64,000 nucleotides of DNA from assembly GCF_016899755.1 (NCBI RefSeq), contig NZ_JACJJC010000011.1, positions 36,040-100,039 of the forward strand, written 5' to 3'. The notes beneath the pieces are model-generated. The model searched no databases and was not told the origin of the DNA. It worked only from the letters and a program-made list of their open reading frames with translations. The position numbers were made by a program, and so were the translations under genes. This DNA comes from Sutterella massiliensis. GTDB taxonomy: Bacteria; Pseudomonadota; Gammaproteobacteria; Burkholderiales; Burkholderiaceae_F. Below, one piece after another: positions 34,711 to 44,268 of this stretch (its first letter is position 1; each line of letters begins with the position of its first letter).

Positions 34711-35733
34711 ATGAATCCCGATTATTCCGTCCTTGATGTCGTCGAAATGCCGATAATGAACTCAGGTAGTCAACTTTCGACGCATGTTTCCAACTGTACA
34801 AGTACGCCGCTCAACCCTGCGCTTAAATACCTCGAGACCTTGTCTTCAGAAAATTCAAGAATTTCAATGGCAAGCAAACTCAATGTTGTCGCGAGAATGG
34901 TTGGCGCCGAGAATCTACTCGTCTGCGACTGGTCGACGCTCCGCGCAGAACATGTGCTTTCCGTCATGAAACGGCTCGAAGTCCCCGACTATGGCGAGCG
35001 CAAGCATGGTCCCGCAACTGTGAACTGCTACCTTTCCGCCTTGAAAGGTGTGGCAAAAGCGGCTTGGCTTTCAGGGCTGATCCCGCACGAAGTTTATCTA
35101 CGGATTCAAGCAGTTCGCCAGCGACGCTTTCACCGGCTCCCGACTGGGCGCAGCCTCACCTTCTCCGAGTCCAAACAGTTGGTGGCGGCTTGCGATCTTT
35201 CTTCACCCAAGGGTTGCCGCGATCGGGCGATTCTGCTTCTCATGCTCGGCTGCGGTTTGCGACGCGGCGAAATTCCTGGACTCATGCTCGCGCACTACAA
35301 CATCTACGACCGCTCTCTTTCCGTCATCGGGAAAGGCAACAAGGAGCGGCGTGTCTTCCTACCCGATCAGGCAGCGGCAGCACTCAATGCATGGATTAAT
35401 AATTTTCGTGGCGCAGAGCCCGGAAGGCTATTTGGACGAATTTATAAGAATGGACGCATTTCACTTGAGCATCCAATGGCAGCTCGTTCGATCGGCGACA
35501 TCCTCGCGGTCCGCATGAGCAGTGTCGACTCGCCCGAAGACGCGTTCGGCCGCAGGCCGAAGACAACTTCGCACGATTTGCGCCGAACCTTCGCAACTCG
35601 ACTTCTCGACGAGAACATCGACATTGTGACGGTCAAGAACATGATGGGCCACGCGAGTGTGACGACGACCGCCCAGTACGATCGCCGCGGCGAGGATGCG
35701 CAGCGCGCGGCGGCGAATCGAGTTCGAATCTAA
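34711..35733 (+). CDS. Solitary tyrosine recombinase/integrase
   Basis: This is a 340-residue XerC/D-like recombinase. The N-terminal SAM-like core-binding domain spans about 35-130. The catalytic domain has all six residues: Arg184 (GCGLRRGEI), Lys208 (IGKGNKER), His288 and Arg291 (SHDLRRTFA), His314 (MMGHAS) and Tyr323 (AQYDRRGE). The ATG at 34711 is chosen; a TTG three codons upstream is the alternative. No excisionase or cargo genes are obvious nearby. It may be the integrase of an eroded mobile element spanning part of 31-37 kb. Confidence 0.85.
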   Translation: MNPDYSVLDVVEMPIMNSGSQLSTHVSNCTSTPLNPALKYLETLSSENSRISMASKLNVVARMVGAENLLVCDWSTLRAEHVLSVMKRLEVPDYGERKHGPATVNCYLSALKGVAKAAWLSGLIPHEVYLRIQAVRQRRFHRLPTGRSLTFSESKQLVAACDLSSPKGCRDRAILLLMLGCGLRRGEIPGLMLAHYNIYDRSLSVIGKGNKERRVFLPDQAAAALNAWINNFRGAEPGRLFGRIYKNGRISLEHPMAARSIGDILAVRMSSVDSPEDAFGRRPKTTSHDLRRTFATRLLDENIDIVTVKNMMGHASVTTTAQYDRRGEDAQRAAANRVRI

Positions 35734-36346
35734 TCATTTACCGAAACCAAGACAATTTCGGTTCCGACTCCACCCGCATTTGCTCAGCGTCGGTAAAGCA
35801 TCATCGACGAACCTTTTGCATTGGAAGAAAGCCGTGGCAAGCGTAAAACATGCAGGAATGTTCGCGAATCATCGTCGTTAGGCTCTGTAAGAATACCTCG
35901 AGACCCGTCGATCTCGGCCACTTGCCATGTTCTTTCTAATGCAGGACGAAGAAGATCATACCCAAAGCAGCAAAGCTGATAGTGACTCTCGACAGCAAGT
36001 CTTCCGAACAAAATAACCGAGATAAGATTGGATATGTTTCTACGCAGCGCGCATTGATTTCACTATGTATCAGCGCATGATTCGAGTTGCAGCAGTAACA
36101 AGCAAAATGACAAAAAGCGTTGGTTGTCGGTACGTAAGTCCGACTTGAGTGCAAGGTCCTTAATTCGGTCTGCTTCTTTCGTGGAGTTATTCATTCAAAG
36201 ATCTGACACCAAATCGAAGTTTTCAAACGATATCTCTCCGAGTCTGGTAAGCGGTTTGGTTCATTGAAGCTTAATCCGCTCATGACTTATTGACTTACGG
36301 TAAGGGTCGGATTCAAGTCGACGGCGCCCCTCCCGAACCTTCTGGC
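35734..36346. other. Gene-free region after the recombinase
   Basis: These 613 bases hold no ORF with family features. The stretch is AT-rich and irregular, consistent with eroded mobile DNA. Confidence 0.4.
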
Positions 36347-36547
36347 TTAGTGGTTGTCGAGAATATCCATGACAGCTTCAAACTGTGCGTCGGTCAGATA
36401 AGTGACGTTTCTGTCGAGTCGTGAAGCGAACACAGATCCGAGATCTTCTACAATGAGATCCGTTTTCGTCAAACTTGAACTTTTGAAAAGTTTATCCAGT
36501 CTTTTTGTAGTGAACACTGAAAGTCGAACTTTGAACGCGACAGACAT
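36347..36547 (-). CDS. Small ribbon-helix-helix protein resembling DUF1778 (TacA-type) antitoxins
   Basis: This 66-residue protein has a GAGGAA ribosome binding site. Its layout follows DUF1778 antitoxins: an N-terminal strand (FKVRLSVFTTKRLDKLF), a helix ending in TKTDLIVEDL, and a C-terminal LTDAQFEAVMDILDN motif. It lacks the usual longer toxin-neutralising tail. No GNAT toxin gene is next to it. It is an orphan or a shortened antitoxin. The family call rests on pattern only. Confidence 0.5.
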   Translation of the reverse strand: MSVAFKVRLSVFTTKRLDKLFKSSSLTKTDLIVEDLGSVFASRLDRNVTYLTDAQFEAVMDILDNH

Positions 36548-36995
36548 ATATTCCTCATTTAGGTTGCTTATCTTGTCTATTAATCAGATCATATTGCAAA
36601 ATGCAATACATAAAGATAGATAGATAACATCGATTGTCCGTCTTGTTTAAATCAGAAAAGAGCCCGCTTGTTAGTGATGAAAGTTCATCTTTCAAAGAGA
36701 CTAAATAAAACGGAGATTGTCTAAGGAAAGGTTAATGCTATTTAGCATTATGAAGGTAATCTTTCCGAATCAAAGTTCGAGCTCAAAGGCCTTTCAGCGA
36801 AAGAAGACGTTTCGAATGTTAGGACGATCTCAAGGTCGTCTATCGTGTCGTTTTTATTACAACTCCGATAACAACTTCGTTGTGTTCACTAACCGCGTAT
36901 TCGACAGCTTCAGCCTGCGGGGCAATTGCCGAGTCCGTCCGGCGTTTGCAGGGCCAACCTGAGGTTGATGCCTCAATGACGGTTCTGGACTCATA
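36548..36995. other. Gene-free AT-rich region
   Basis: No supported gene is present. The short ORFs in this stretch have no recognisable features. Confidence 0.35.
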
Positions 36996-37050
36996 CAAAA
37001 ACGCCGGTCTCTTCGAGAGTCGTATCGAGGAGAAACCGGCGCTTTGTCTT
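36996..37050 (-). terminator. Terminator after the MarR gene
   Basis: The arms GCGCCGGTTTCTC and GAGACCGGCG, read on the minus strand, enclose a long loop and are followed by a TTTTTG run. Confidence 0.7.
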
Positions 37051-37062
37051 TTTGGACTCGCC

Positions 37063-37647
37063 TCAGCGAAGCCCGTTGAGGTTAAGTGCCCCTTGCTGCG
37101 AGAGGATGAGTTCCTTGAGCAGCTGCGCGAGAACGCGCTGCTTTTCTACGGGCATCCCCTTCATGAAGTCGTTTTCAACGCGCATATGCGCAGTCACGGC
37201 CTTGAGTGTCAGGTCGCGTCCGGCGGGTGTCGTTTTGAGAATGACGCCGCGACGGTCATCGGGGTCCGGCAGGCGCACGACGAGCCCCTTCTCTTCAAGG
37301 CGCTTGATGCGGTTCGAAAGTCCCCCCGAGGTAATGAGGATCTTCGTCTGGAGAATCTTCGGGGTGATATCGGCTTCGGGGTTTCGCACGAGCACGGCGA
37401 GCACCTCGAATTCACCGCGAGTGAGGCCGAAGCGTTCGAAGTTTTCGTCGACTCGCCGTGCGATGTAGTAGCCGAGACGCACGAGACGCGCCACGCAGGG
37501 CAGGCCCTGAGCGGGAAGATCGGGCTCCTCCGCGAGCCACTCTTCCTGCAGTGAGTCCACAAAGTCCTTCAGGTCGACGTAGGGATCGCTTTCGACGACC
37601 GGCTGCGGTTCCGGTCGCATTGGCCTGCCGTTCATATAGGTATTCAT
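37063..37647 (-). CDS. MarR-family transcriptional regulator
   Basis: The start at 37647 gives 194 residues, because the further upstream frame is not MarR-like. A Pro-rich N terminus leads into a winged helix-turn-helix. The recognition region is ILITSGGLSNRIKRLEEKGL and the wing is RLPDPDDRRGVILKTT. These are textbook MarR motifs. It lies downstream of the M20/DcuC operon, separated by a strong terminator. It may control that operon or its own expression. The ligand is unknown. Confidence 0.85.
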   Translation of the reverse strand: MNTYMNGRPMRPEPQPVVESDPYVDLKDFVDSLQEEWLAEEPDLPAQGLPCVARLVRLGYYIARRVDENFERFGLTRGEFEVLAVLVRNPEADITPKILQTKILITSGGLSNRIKRLEEKGLVVRLPDPDDRRGVILKTTPAGRDLTLKAVTAHMRVENDFMKGMPVEKQRVLAQLLKELILSQQGALNLNGLR

Positions 37648-37816
37648 TTTTTTATTTGTACCTCTTTTGCGCAAAAGGGAACGGGCGGCAAAGGAAAGGA
37701 TGACGACGGGAAGTCCTTCACGCGCCCGTTTGCTACAGGGTAACAGAGAAAAAGACGCCGCGGTAAGGGTTTTCAATGGAAACTTTGAAAAACCCTGTCC
37801 CAGCGGCATTTCAGAC

Positions 37817-37862
37817 GAAAAAGCGGTGCAAATGCGTACGGCAAATGCACCGCTTTTTGCTC
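37817..37862. terminator. Bidirectional terminator after the M20 amidohydrolase
   Basis: The arms AAAAAGCGGTGCATTTG and CAAATGCACCGCTTTTT (read on the minus strand) are nearly perfect, with A/T runs on both ends. Confidence 0.9.
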
Positions 37863-37902
37863 TTTTCGTGCTCCCCTTAGGTTAACTAACGGGTGCCTTC
37901 CC

Positions 37903-39198
37903 TCAGTCCTGACGCTCGAGGTGACGGATGAGGAGCGAGCGGTAGATCGAGAAGATCGTCATGAGGCGCTTTTCTTCGAAGTCGAAACCGGCCGTGTGGT
38001 GGCCGCCTTCGAGCTTCGAGCCCACGACGATGTAGGCGCCCTGGCCGCCTTTTTCCTGCACGCGCTTGATCATCACGGTGGCGTCGTCCGAGCCGTTGAA
38101 GTTCATCGTGTGTTCGACCTTCTCAACATAGGGTGCGGCCTTGGCGGCTTCGATCGCGTAGTTTTCGGCTTCACTGTCGGCGACAAAGTCGCTCGCTTCG
38201 CCCTGGATGATGTAGCTCGATTCGCATCCGTACATGCGGGCGGCGCCTTCGACGCGGGCGATCGCTTCTTCGAGCATGAAGCGGTTGATCTTTTCGTTTT
38301 CGCCGCGCACTTCGGCCTGCATGTAGGCGGTCGAAGCGATGACGTTGCGGCCTTCGCCGGCGCGAAGCGTCCCGACGTTGATGCGGGTCATCCCTTCTCC
38401 GTGGCGCGGCAGCGCCATGAGGGCGATTGAGGCGGTCGAAGCGGCGAGAAGCGCGTTGCGGCCCACTTCCGGCTGCATGCCCGCGTGCGAAGGCGTGCCC
38501 TTGAAGGCGAAGTCGACCTTGCAGGTGCAAAGGAACTTCTCGGGCGCCGTCACGACCGTGCCGCCCGGGATGTCGCAGCCGATGTGGATCGTGTAGAAGA
38601 AGTCGATGTCGTCAAGGATGCCGCTTTCGGCCATCGGACGGCCGCCGCGGCAGCCTTCTTCACCGGGCTCGAAGCAGAACTTGATCGTGCCGCAGAGGTT
38701 GTCTTTATTGGCGACGGCCCATTCGGCGACGGCAAGGAGAACGGCCTGGTGGCCGTCGTGCCCGCAGGCGTGCATGAAGCCCGGGCGCTGAGAGGCATAG
38801 CCGCCCGCGACCGGACGGTGCTTCGGATCGGTCGATTCGGTAACGCACACGCAGTCGAGCTCGGCGCGGATTCCGATCACGGGGCCGGGACGGCCCGTTT
38901 CGAGGATGCCGACGACGCCCGTAACGCCGTCAAGGCGAGCGAGGATCGCTTCGGAAACACCCTTCTTCTTTGCGTCGGCGAGAGCTGCCGCCACCTGCGA
39001 CTCAACGGCGCCCGCACGGAATTCCGTGTTGATGACTTCTCGGCCGCAGAGCGTGCGGATGCCGAGCGACTCGAGCTTTTCGATTGCGCGGGCGCTTGAA
39101 ACAAACTCGCTCCAGCCGGGTTCGGGCCAGGCATGGATTTCTTCGCGCGCCTTGATGAGCGCCGCTTCGGTAATGGGTTCGACGTACTGACGGGTCAT
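37903..39198 (-). CDS. M20-family metallo-amidohydrolase (AbgA/hippurate hydrolase-like)
   Basis: This is a 431-residue cytoplasmic amidohydrolase. Metal-site motifs include IGIRAELDCVCV, FMHACGHDGHQAVLL and FCFEPGEEGCRGGRP, and a C-terminal His lies in EGGHHTAGFDF. The dimerisation (lid) domain is near KGTPSHAGMQPEVGRNALL. Similar enzymes cleave N-acyl amino acids or p-aminobenzoyl-glutamate. It is co-transcribed with the DcuC-type transporter 30 bases upstream, which presumably imports the substrate or exchanges a dicarboxylate product. The exact substrate is open. Confidence 0.85.
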   Translation of the reverse strand: MTRQYVEPITEAALIKAREEIHAWPEPGWSEFVSSARAIEKLESLGIRTLCGREVINTEFRAGAVESQVAAALADAKKKGVSEAILARLDGVTGVVGILETGRPGPVIGIRAELDCVCVTESTDPKHRPVAGGYASQRPGFMHACGHDGHQAVLLAVAEWAVANKDNLCGTIKFCFEPGEEGCRGGRPMAESGILDDIDFFYTIHIGCDIPGGTVVTAPEKFLCTCKVDFAFKGTPSHAGMQPEVGRNALLAASTASIALMALPRHGEGMTRINVGTLRAGEGRNVIASTAYMQAEVRGENEKINRFMLEEAIARVEGAARMYGCESSYIIQGEASDFVADSEAENYAIEAAKAAPYVEKVEHTMNFNGSDDATVMIKRVQEKGGQGAYIVVGSKLEGGHHTAGFDFEEKRLMTIFSIYRSLLIRHLERQD

Positions 39199-39228
39199 GA
39201 TTTGTTCTCCGGTTTCAAATCAAAAGAC

Positions 39229-40605
39229 TCAGAGGTAACGGAAGAAGGCGATCGCGAGAACGGCGGCTTCGCCCACGAGGAGCGGCACGGCCGTACGCTT
39301 CACGATGTTGAGCGGATTTTCGCGGATCGTGGCAGCGACAATGATGACGACGGCGGCCACAGGCGAAACGGCGCGGATGAGGTTCGAGGTGCACTGCATC
39401 GGGAGTGCAACCATGATCGGGTCGATGCCCGCTTTTTCAGCGATCTGCGGAATGAGTTCGATGAAGGAGTAGAAGACGGCGTTGCCCGAACCCGAAATGA
39501 ACGTGATGAGGCCCGTGATGCCCGAGAAGGCGAACATGAGGCCCGTGTCGGCGCTCTCGACGCCCTGGAGCGAATTCGAGATCATGTCGATGAGGCCCAT
39601 CGAGGAGAGACCCGCAACCATCGTTGAGGCTGCGACGATGAGGACCACCACCTTCGAGAAGCCGTCGCCCATGCCCTTGAAGAAGAGATTGGCGTCGCCG
39701 AGGAGCTTCTTTCCGTTCGTCGTCGGGTCGTTGCGGCGGCGAACGATTTCGCACGCGAACGCAAGCGCAAACGAGAAGAGCGTGATTTCAACGAGGCCGA
39801 CCTTCGCGGACTTGAAGAAGAGCCAGAAGAAGATCGTGAGAATGAGCGGGAGCACCGGGAAGATGGCGTAATAGGTCGGCGCTTCTACGTTTTGCTTGAG
39901 TTTGGACTCGTCAAGGCTCATCTCACCCGAAGCCGGCGACTTTTTGTCCATATAGCGCTGCCAGAAATAGTGCGCAAACCCCATGATGATGATCGCCGGA
40001 ATCGTGATCGGCGCATGGTGGTAAAAGACGTAGTCGACGACGTGTTCGAACCCGAGAACGCGTGCGGCAACAACGTTGTCCCCGCCCAAGGGCGTCGGCA
40101 CGATCGTTGCTGTCGTAGCAATGACACCCGCAGCCGTGAGCGGCGTCATCTTCGCCGCGCGCAGCACCGGATAGAGCGTTGCCATGAGGATGACGGCAAG
40201 CGAAGCGGCACTCGGAATGATGATCGAGAGAAGCGTGCCGAGCCAGAAGACGAGCGGCACGAGGATATAGGGCGAACGGATGCCCGAAAGCGGCTTCGAA
40301 AGGACTTCAATCACCTTCTGGTTTGCACCGATATGCGACATGTAGGCTGCAAAGCCGAAGAGCGTCAGAATGATAAGGCCCGCGTTCGAGTACTGCTTCA
40401 CGAAGAGGTCGCGCACGACCTTGAAGGGATCGACCCATGAGAGGCCCGAGCTTGCCTTGGCGGCAAGTACCGGATGGCCGAGAAGAACGGCGAGATAAAG
40501 GAGAATGAGGCCCGTCACGAAGAGCACGACCTTGGCGTCGTAGTTCTTCGCAATAGCCCAGCCTGCGAGCACAAGAGCGATGAGGCAGAGTACTGCTTCG
40601 AGCAT
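39229..40605 (-). CDS. DcuC-family anaerobic C4-dicarboxylate (or related acid) transporter
   Basis: This 458-residue polytopic protein has about twelve helices. DcuC-type features include VFWLGTLLSIIIPSAASLAV, TPLGGDNVVAARVLGF and SGSGNAVFYSFIELIPQIA. DcuC proteins carry fumarate, succinate or related acids in anaerobic cells. It is followed by the M20 amidohydrolase in one operon. A terminator-like hairpin lies 72-110 bases upstream of the start, raising the possibility of attenuation. Confidence 0.8.
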   Translation of the reverse strand: MLEAVLCLIALVLAGWAIAKNYDAKVVLFVTGLILLYLAVLLGHPVLAAKASSGLSWVDPFKVVRDLFVKQYSNAGLIILTLFGFAAYMSHIGANQKVIEVLSKPLSGIRSPYILVPLVFWLGTLLSIIIPSAASLAVILMATLYPVLRAAKMTPLTAAGVIATTATIVPTPLGGDNVVAARVLGFEHVVDYVFYHHAPITIPAIIIMGFAHYFWQRYMDKKSPASGEMSLDESKLKQNVEAPTYYAIFPVLPLILTIFFWLFFKSAKVGLVEITLFSFALAFACEIVRRRNDPTTNGKKLLGDANLFFKGMGDGFSKVVVLIVAASTMVAGLSSMGLIDMISNSLQGVESADTGLMFAFSGITGLITFISGSGNAVFYSFIELIPQIAEKAGIDPIMVALPMQCTSNLIRAVSPVAAVVIIVAATIRENPLNIVKRTAVPLLVGEAAVLAIAFFRYL

Positions 40606-40676
40606 GGCGATGGATATCCGCTAGAGGTTGAGTTTTCGAGGTGCCGATCCTTATCGGCGCGCCGACCGCAAAATCC

Positions 40677-40770
40677 AAAAGCCCGCGGTTCCGCTTTCGA
40701 CGGAAGTTCGCGGGCCTGCGCCTCTTCTAATGAGGTTTCTCCGTTTCGCTCGAAGTTTGGGCTTCTTCGA
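40677..40770 (-). promoter_or_regulatory. Structured leader with intrinsic terminator upstream of dcuC-like gene
   Basis: Read leftward: hairpin CTCGAAG/CTTCGAG (about 40750-40771), then CCTC/GAGG (about 40720-40734), then a terminator with stem GCCCGCG/CGCGGGC (40681-40715), inner stem TTCCG/CGGAA and UUUU at 40677-40680. A further 6-bp hairpin GCCGAT/ATCGGC lies at 40643-40658. It may be an attenuator of the transporter operon, or simply the distant terminator of the MATE gene. Confidence 0.4.
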
Positions 40771-41024
40771 GTCGGGATCAAGCTGTCAGGGCGCCTAATG
40801 GGCGCGAGGGAAAATAAAAAGACGAGAACGGGTTTCTCAAAACTTTCTAGCTTTCCTTCGCCGTCCTTTCGGCTGCCGCCATAATGCGCCTATTCGCACG
40901 AAGATTCTTTGTGAAAAGAGGTTTTTCGTCTTCACGTGAAGTAACTAATATTGAAGCTTATCGGCTTTCTCGATAAACGGTGTCGTGTTACCGATCGAGA
41001 ACAGCGGCGGGCAATCCTGTTTTC

Positions 41025-42440
41025 TCAGAAAATTTCCCCTTCTGGCTTCAGAATGCGCCGCCCGTCCACTCGTGCGGGCGACCATTCAACATGTCGCCAG
41101 ATGTACCAGGTCCCGAGTCCGAGGCAGAAGCCGTAAACGGTATCGGACGTCCAAATGAGCGCAACGCTTGTTGTCGCCGCCGTGATGAAGGCGACATACG
41201 CAACGTAGACAACCGAGGATGCGATACAGGTGATGAAGGAAGGCCTCGCGAAGCCCAAGGCGCCGATCACGAAGTAGTAGAAAAAAGGCGGCGTTGTGAC
41301 AATGTAGCTCGCAAGCATCACATAAAAGGCAGGCTCCGACGCGTCAATAACTTCAGGAAGATTCGTGAACCACCCGAGCACCCACTGAGGGAAGAGCCCG
41401 AAGAGAATAACGACGGGCATCATCGTCGCAAAGGAAAGAGAAAGCCCTCTTTTCACCACCGCGTTGATGAGATCCGAGCGCCCAGCCCCGTACAGATTGG
41501 CAGCAATTGAGCCGCACGTCGTACCGAAAGCGTGAACGAAGAGGAATAGGAGCGATCCGAGCTGCCGTACGACATTTGAAATCGCGAGCGCCCGTTCGCT
41601 TACGTGTTCTACGGCGCCGAAGAAATAGATCCAGGCGCCGATCGAAACGCTTTCCTGCAGCATCAGCCAACGTCCGAGGTTGAAGAGCTTGAGCTGCATG
41701 TCGCGATCAAAGGTCAGCGAACCCGCGAGCGAATGCTTTTCGATCTCTCCGTCGCGAACAATTTTCCCGGCAAGAAAAATTGCACAGGCGACTTCGCTCA
41801 GAGCCGACGCTATGGCTGCTCCCGCCGTCCCCATCGGAGGAATCGGTCCCCAGCCGAAGATGAGGAGCCAGTTGAGAACGCAATTCGTCGCGACCATGAC
41901 GACCGAACTCCAGACGAGTATGCGCGTCTCGAGAATGGCAATAAAGAAGGTGCGAAGAAGCACGCAGAAAAAGGCCGCCGGCATGCCGACGCCGCGCCAG
42001 AAGAGGTAGTCGGCAGCGGCCATGCTGACAGCTTCGGAGTCGGCAATATGCGACATGATTGCGTCCGCACTCAAGACAAGAAGCACTGCAACGGCCAATC
42101 CCAAGGAAAAAAGAAAGAGTCCCGCTTGCCTGAAAACGCGTCCGAACGCGGCATAGTCTCGCGAGCCGTTCGCTCGTCCCATGAGGGACTGTGCGCCGAT
42201 CGCGTAGCCCAAAGCCTGAGCAATGAAGAAAAAGAAAACGACGCTTCCGAGCGCTGCAGCGCCGAGCTCAACCTCGCCGACTCGCCCGAGAAAAACCGCA
42301 TCGGTCATGCCGATCAGCTGCTCGAGCAGCAGTCCGAAAAGAATCGGAGCGGCATTCTTGAGAATCGCCCTGCTCGAGGTGTCCGTCAGAGCGACTGCCG
42401 CACCCGACGCATGCAAACGTTCGTCTAACTTTTTCGTCAT
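41025..42440 (-). CDS. MATE-family multidrug/cation efflux protein
   Basis: This 471-residue protein has twelve helices in two six-helix halves. It starts with a soluble N terminus and then LFGLLLEQLIGMTDAVFLGR, the usual first-helix motif. LMGRANGSRDYAAFGRVFRQ follows the second helix. MATE proteins export cationic compounds by Na+ or H+ antiport. The gene follows the PNPOx-like gene by about 140 bases, with a hairpin in between. The substrate is unknown. Confidence 0.87.
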   Translation of the reverse strand: MTKKLDERLHASGAAVALTDTSSRAILKNAAPILFGLLLEQLIGMTDAVFLGRVGEVELGAAALGSVVFFFFIAQALGYAIGAQSLMGRANGSRDYAAFGRVFRQAGLFLFSLGLAVAVLLVLSADAIMSHIADSEAVSMAAADYLFWRGVGMPAAFFCVLLRTFFIAILETRILVWSSVVMVATNCVLNWLLIFGWGPIPPMGTAGAAIASALSEVACAIFLAGKIVRDGEIEKHSLAGSLTFDRDMQLKLFNLGRWLMLQESVSIGAWIYFFGAVEHVSERALAISNVVRQLGSLLFLFVHAFGTTCGSIAANLYGAGRSDLINAVVKRGLSLSFATMMPVVILFGLFPQWVLGWFTNLPEVIDASEPAFYVMLASYIVTTPPFFYYFVIGALGFARPSFITCIASSVVYVAYVAFITAATTSVALIWTSDTVYGFCLGLGTWYIWRHVEWSPARVDGRRILKPEGEIF

Positions 42441-42535
42441 ACAATCCTCAAAAGTACGAAGTCGCCCTTATTCGGCCTCACATGACGGCGGAGCGGCCGG
42501 CGGGAAAAGCGGGCGAGAAAAATGCGACCTCGTAC

Positions 42536-42568
42536 GTGCCGGTCCTTTCCGGGACCGGCAGATGTGCC
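42536..42568 (-). terminator. Hairpin after the PNPOx-like gene
   Basis: The stem TGCCGGTCC/GGACCGGCA with a short loop lies just beyond the stop codon of the PNPOx-like gene. Confidence 0.6.
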
Positions 42569-42580
42569 TATTTTTGCGGC

Positions 42581-43171
42581 CTATTTTTTCATGCCGTCAA
42601 AGAACGGCGACTTCGCTTTCGCTTTGCCAGAAATCTTGTCGACCGTTACCTCCCAAAGGGCGACGTCCTCAATGCTGCCTTTGATCGTATCGAGCTGTTT
42701 TTCCTTGCTTTGCGACGACGCGAAGCGCTGTGTGTAGGCTTCGAAAATTTTCTGCATTTCGGCGCGGTCGGTTACCAATCGAGCAGATCCAGCGATCATG
42801 GCCGACACGTACTTTACCGTGAACTCATCTTCTTTGAGCGGATCCGTTCCTATCCAGACGATCGAAACCTTCGGATTTTGTCTGAGGTTCTCAAATTTGC
42901 GGCTCTTAGGATCTTTCGTGCCGTGTATGTAGATCCTGCCGTTCAGAAGAAGCGGCGTAATCGGTACGGCATACGGAACGCCTGACGCATCGGCAGTACC
43001 CATGACGGCATTGGGCGTGTTTGCTATGACATACCAAGCTTCCTCTTCGCTCAAAAGATAGTCGGTCCTGCGAACCGGTCGTTCTGTTGAAGATGCGGTG
43101 TGCGCTGCCTCAACTGAAGCCGAGGCGGCGATGCCGGCAGCAAGCCCGACGAGCAAGTTTCTGCGTTGCAT
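42581..43171 (-). CDS. Exported PNPOx-like flavin-binding protein
   Basis: This 196-residue protein has the split-barrel FMN-binding fold of pyridoxamine phosphate oxidase-like proteins. Motifs include NAVMGTADASGVPYAVPITP and IYIHGTKDPKSRKFENLRQN. A signal peptide with paired arginines (MQRRNLLVGLAAGIAASAS) suggests Tat export, which fits a protein that binds its cofactor in the cytoplasm. Family relatives include NimA-like nitroimidazole resistance proteins. The function is uncertain. It lies downstream of the amino-acid ABC operon. Confidence 0.75.
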   Translation of the reverse strand: MQRRNLLVGLAAGIAASASVEAAHTASSTERPVRRTDYLLSEEEAWYVIANTPNAVMGTADASGVPYAVPITPLLLNGRIYIHGTKDPKSRKFENLRQNPKVSIVWIGTDPLKEDEFTVKYVSAMIAGSARLVTDRAEMQKIFEAYTQRFASSQSKEKQLDTIKGSIEDVALWEVTVDKISGKAKAKSPFFDGMKK

Positions 43172-43341
43172 GGTTTTCCCCTTTTCGACTAATGAAGCAC
43201 CAAGAATTTCGATCTCAAATTTGCTCCATTGCCGCCCGCAGCAGTGCGGCGGGCGGTCGGTTTGATTATGCCGAACGGGAAACTTGCAGCTTCATCGGCT
43301 TTTCTCTTAAGCAAACAACCCGAAACGTCTTTGCGCCGGCA

Positions 43342-44214
43342 TTATTGCGGCGTTGAAATATCTATGCCAAAAAATGCTTCGGAGAGCTTCTTGAGTTCTC
43401 CAGACGCGCGAAGTTTTTCAATCGCTTCGTCAATGGCTCTGCGAAGCGAATCGCTCTGAGCTCCTTTTTTCATGGGAATACCGATTTCGCCAGCCTGCGG
43501 AACGAAGCACGCAATGCGGATAGGGGCATCGGGGTGCGACTTTTTGTAGTCGTGGAAGGTGACTTCGGAGTTGAGCGTCGCATCTATGCGGCCTGAAAGC
43601 AGAAGCTCGAACGTCTGGTTGAGATCGTCGACGCCGATCACCTCTGCGCCGGCCTTTTCGGCTGTTTCAGCATAGGTGCTCGAGATGGTGTTGGCCGTCT
43701 TTTTGCCCTTGAGGTCTCCCATGCCATTGATTGCGTTGTTTTTCTCGAGCACGATCACAGCCACGCGGTCGAACGCGTAAGGAATCGAAAAGTCATAGGC
43801 GCGACGGCGCTCTTCTGTAATGCCCACACCGTTCACCATGATGTCGTAGCGTCCGGCATCAATCCCGGCGAGGAGCCCGTCCCATTTGCCTTCTACGAAT
43901 TGCGGCTCGACCCCGATTGCTTCGGCAATTTTGCAGCCGACCGCAACGTCGTAGCCCGTGAGGACGCCCTTTTGATCGTGATACGTCCAGGGCGACCAGG
44001 TGCCTTCCATGGCAATGACAAGCTTGCCGCGTTCGCGGATAACCGCGAGGCTCTCGGTTGCTTTCGCAGAACCGCGTTGCGCTTCAGCCTTCGTTGCTCC
44101 CGAGGCGCCTTGCGCGGGAGCCTCCTTTTTTTCGGAGCAGCCTGCGAGCGTGAAGCCAGTCAAAATTGCGGCGGCGCCAGCCGCGCCACGCAATAGAACT
44201 TCTCTCCTCTTCAT
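43342..44214 (-). CDS. Amino-acid ABC transporter substrate-binding lipoprotein
   Basis: This 290-residue SBP_bac_3 protein has an N-terminal RRE-type signal ending in lipobox LAGC, so it is a lipoprotein tethered in the periplasm. The mature protein has the motifs RGKLVIAMEGTWSPWTYHD and GRYDIMVNGVGITEERRRAY, typical of polar amino-acid and cystine binders. It is the third gene of a permease-ATPase-SBP operon. Confidence 0.88.
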   Translation of the reverse strand: MKRREVLLRGAAGAAAILTGFTLAGCSEKKEAPAQGASGATKAEAQRGSAKATESLAVIRERGKLVIAMEGTWSPWTYHDQKGVLTGYDVAVGCKIAEAIGVEPQFVEGKWDGLLAGIDAGRYDIMVNGVGITEERRRAYDFSIPYAFDRVAVIVLEKNNAINGMGDLKGKKTANTISSTYAETAEKAGAEVIGVDDLNQTFELLLSGRIDATLNSEVTFHDYKKSHPDAPIRIACFVPQAGEIGIPMKKGAQSDSLRRAIDEAIEKLRASGELKKLSEAFFGIDISTPQ

Positions 44215-44268
44215 TTTTGTCTCCCTTGGGAATTTGATTGTTGCGAATTCAGAATTTCTGTATTGGCG

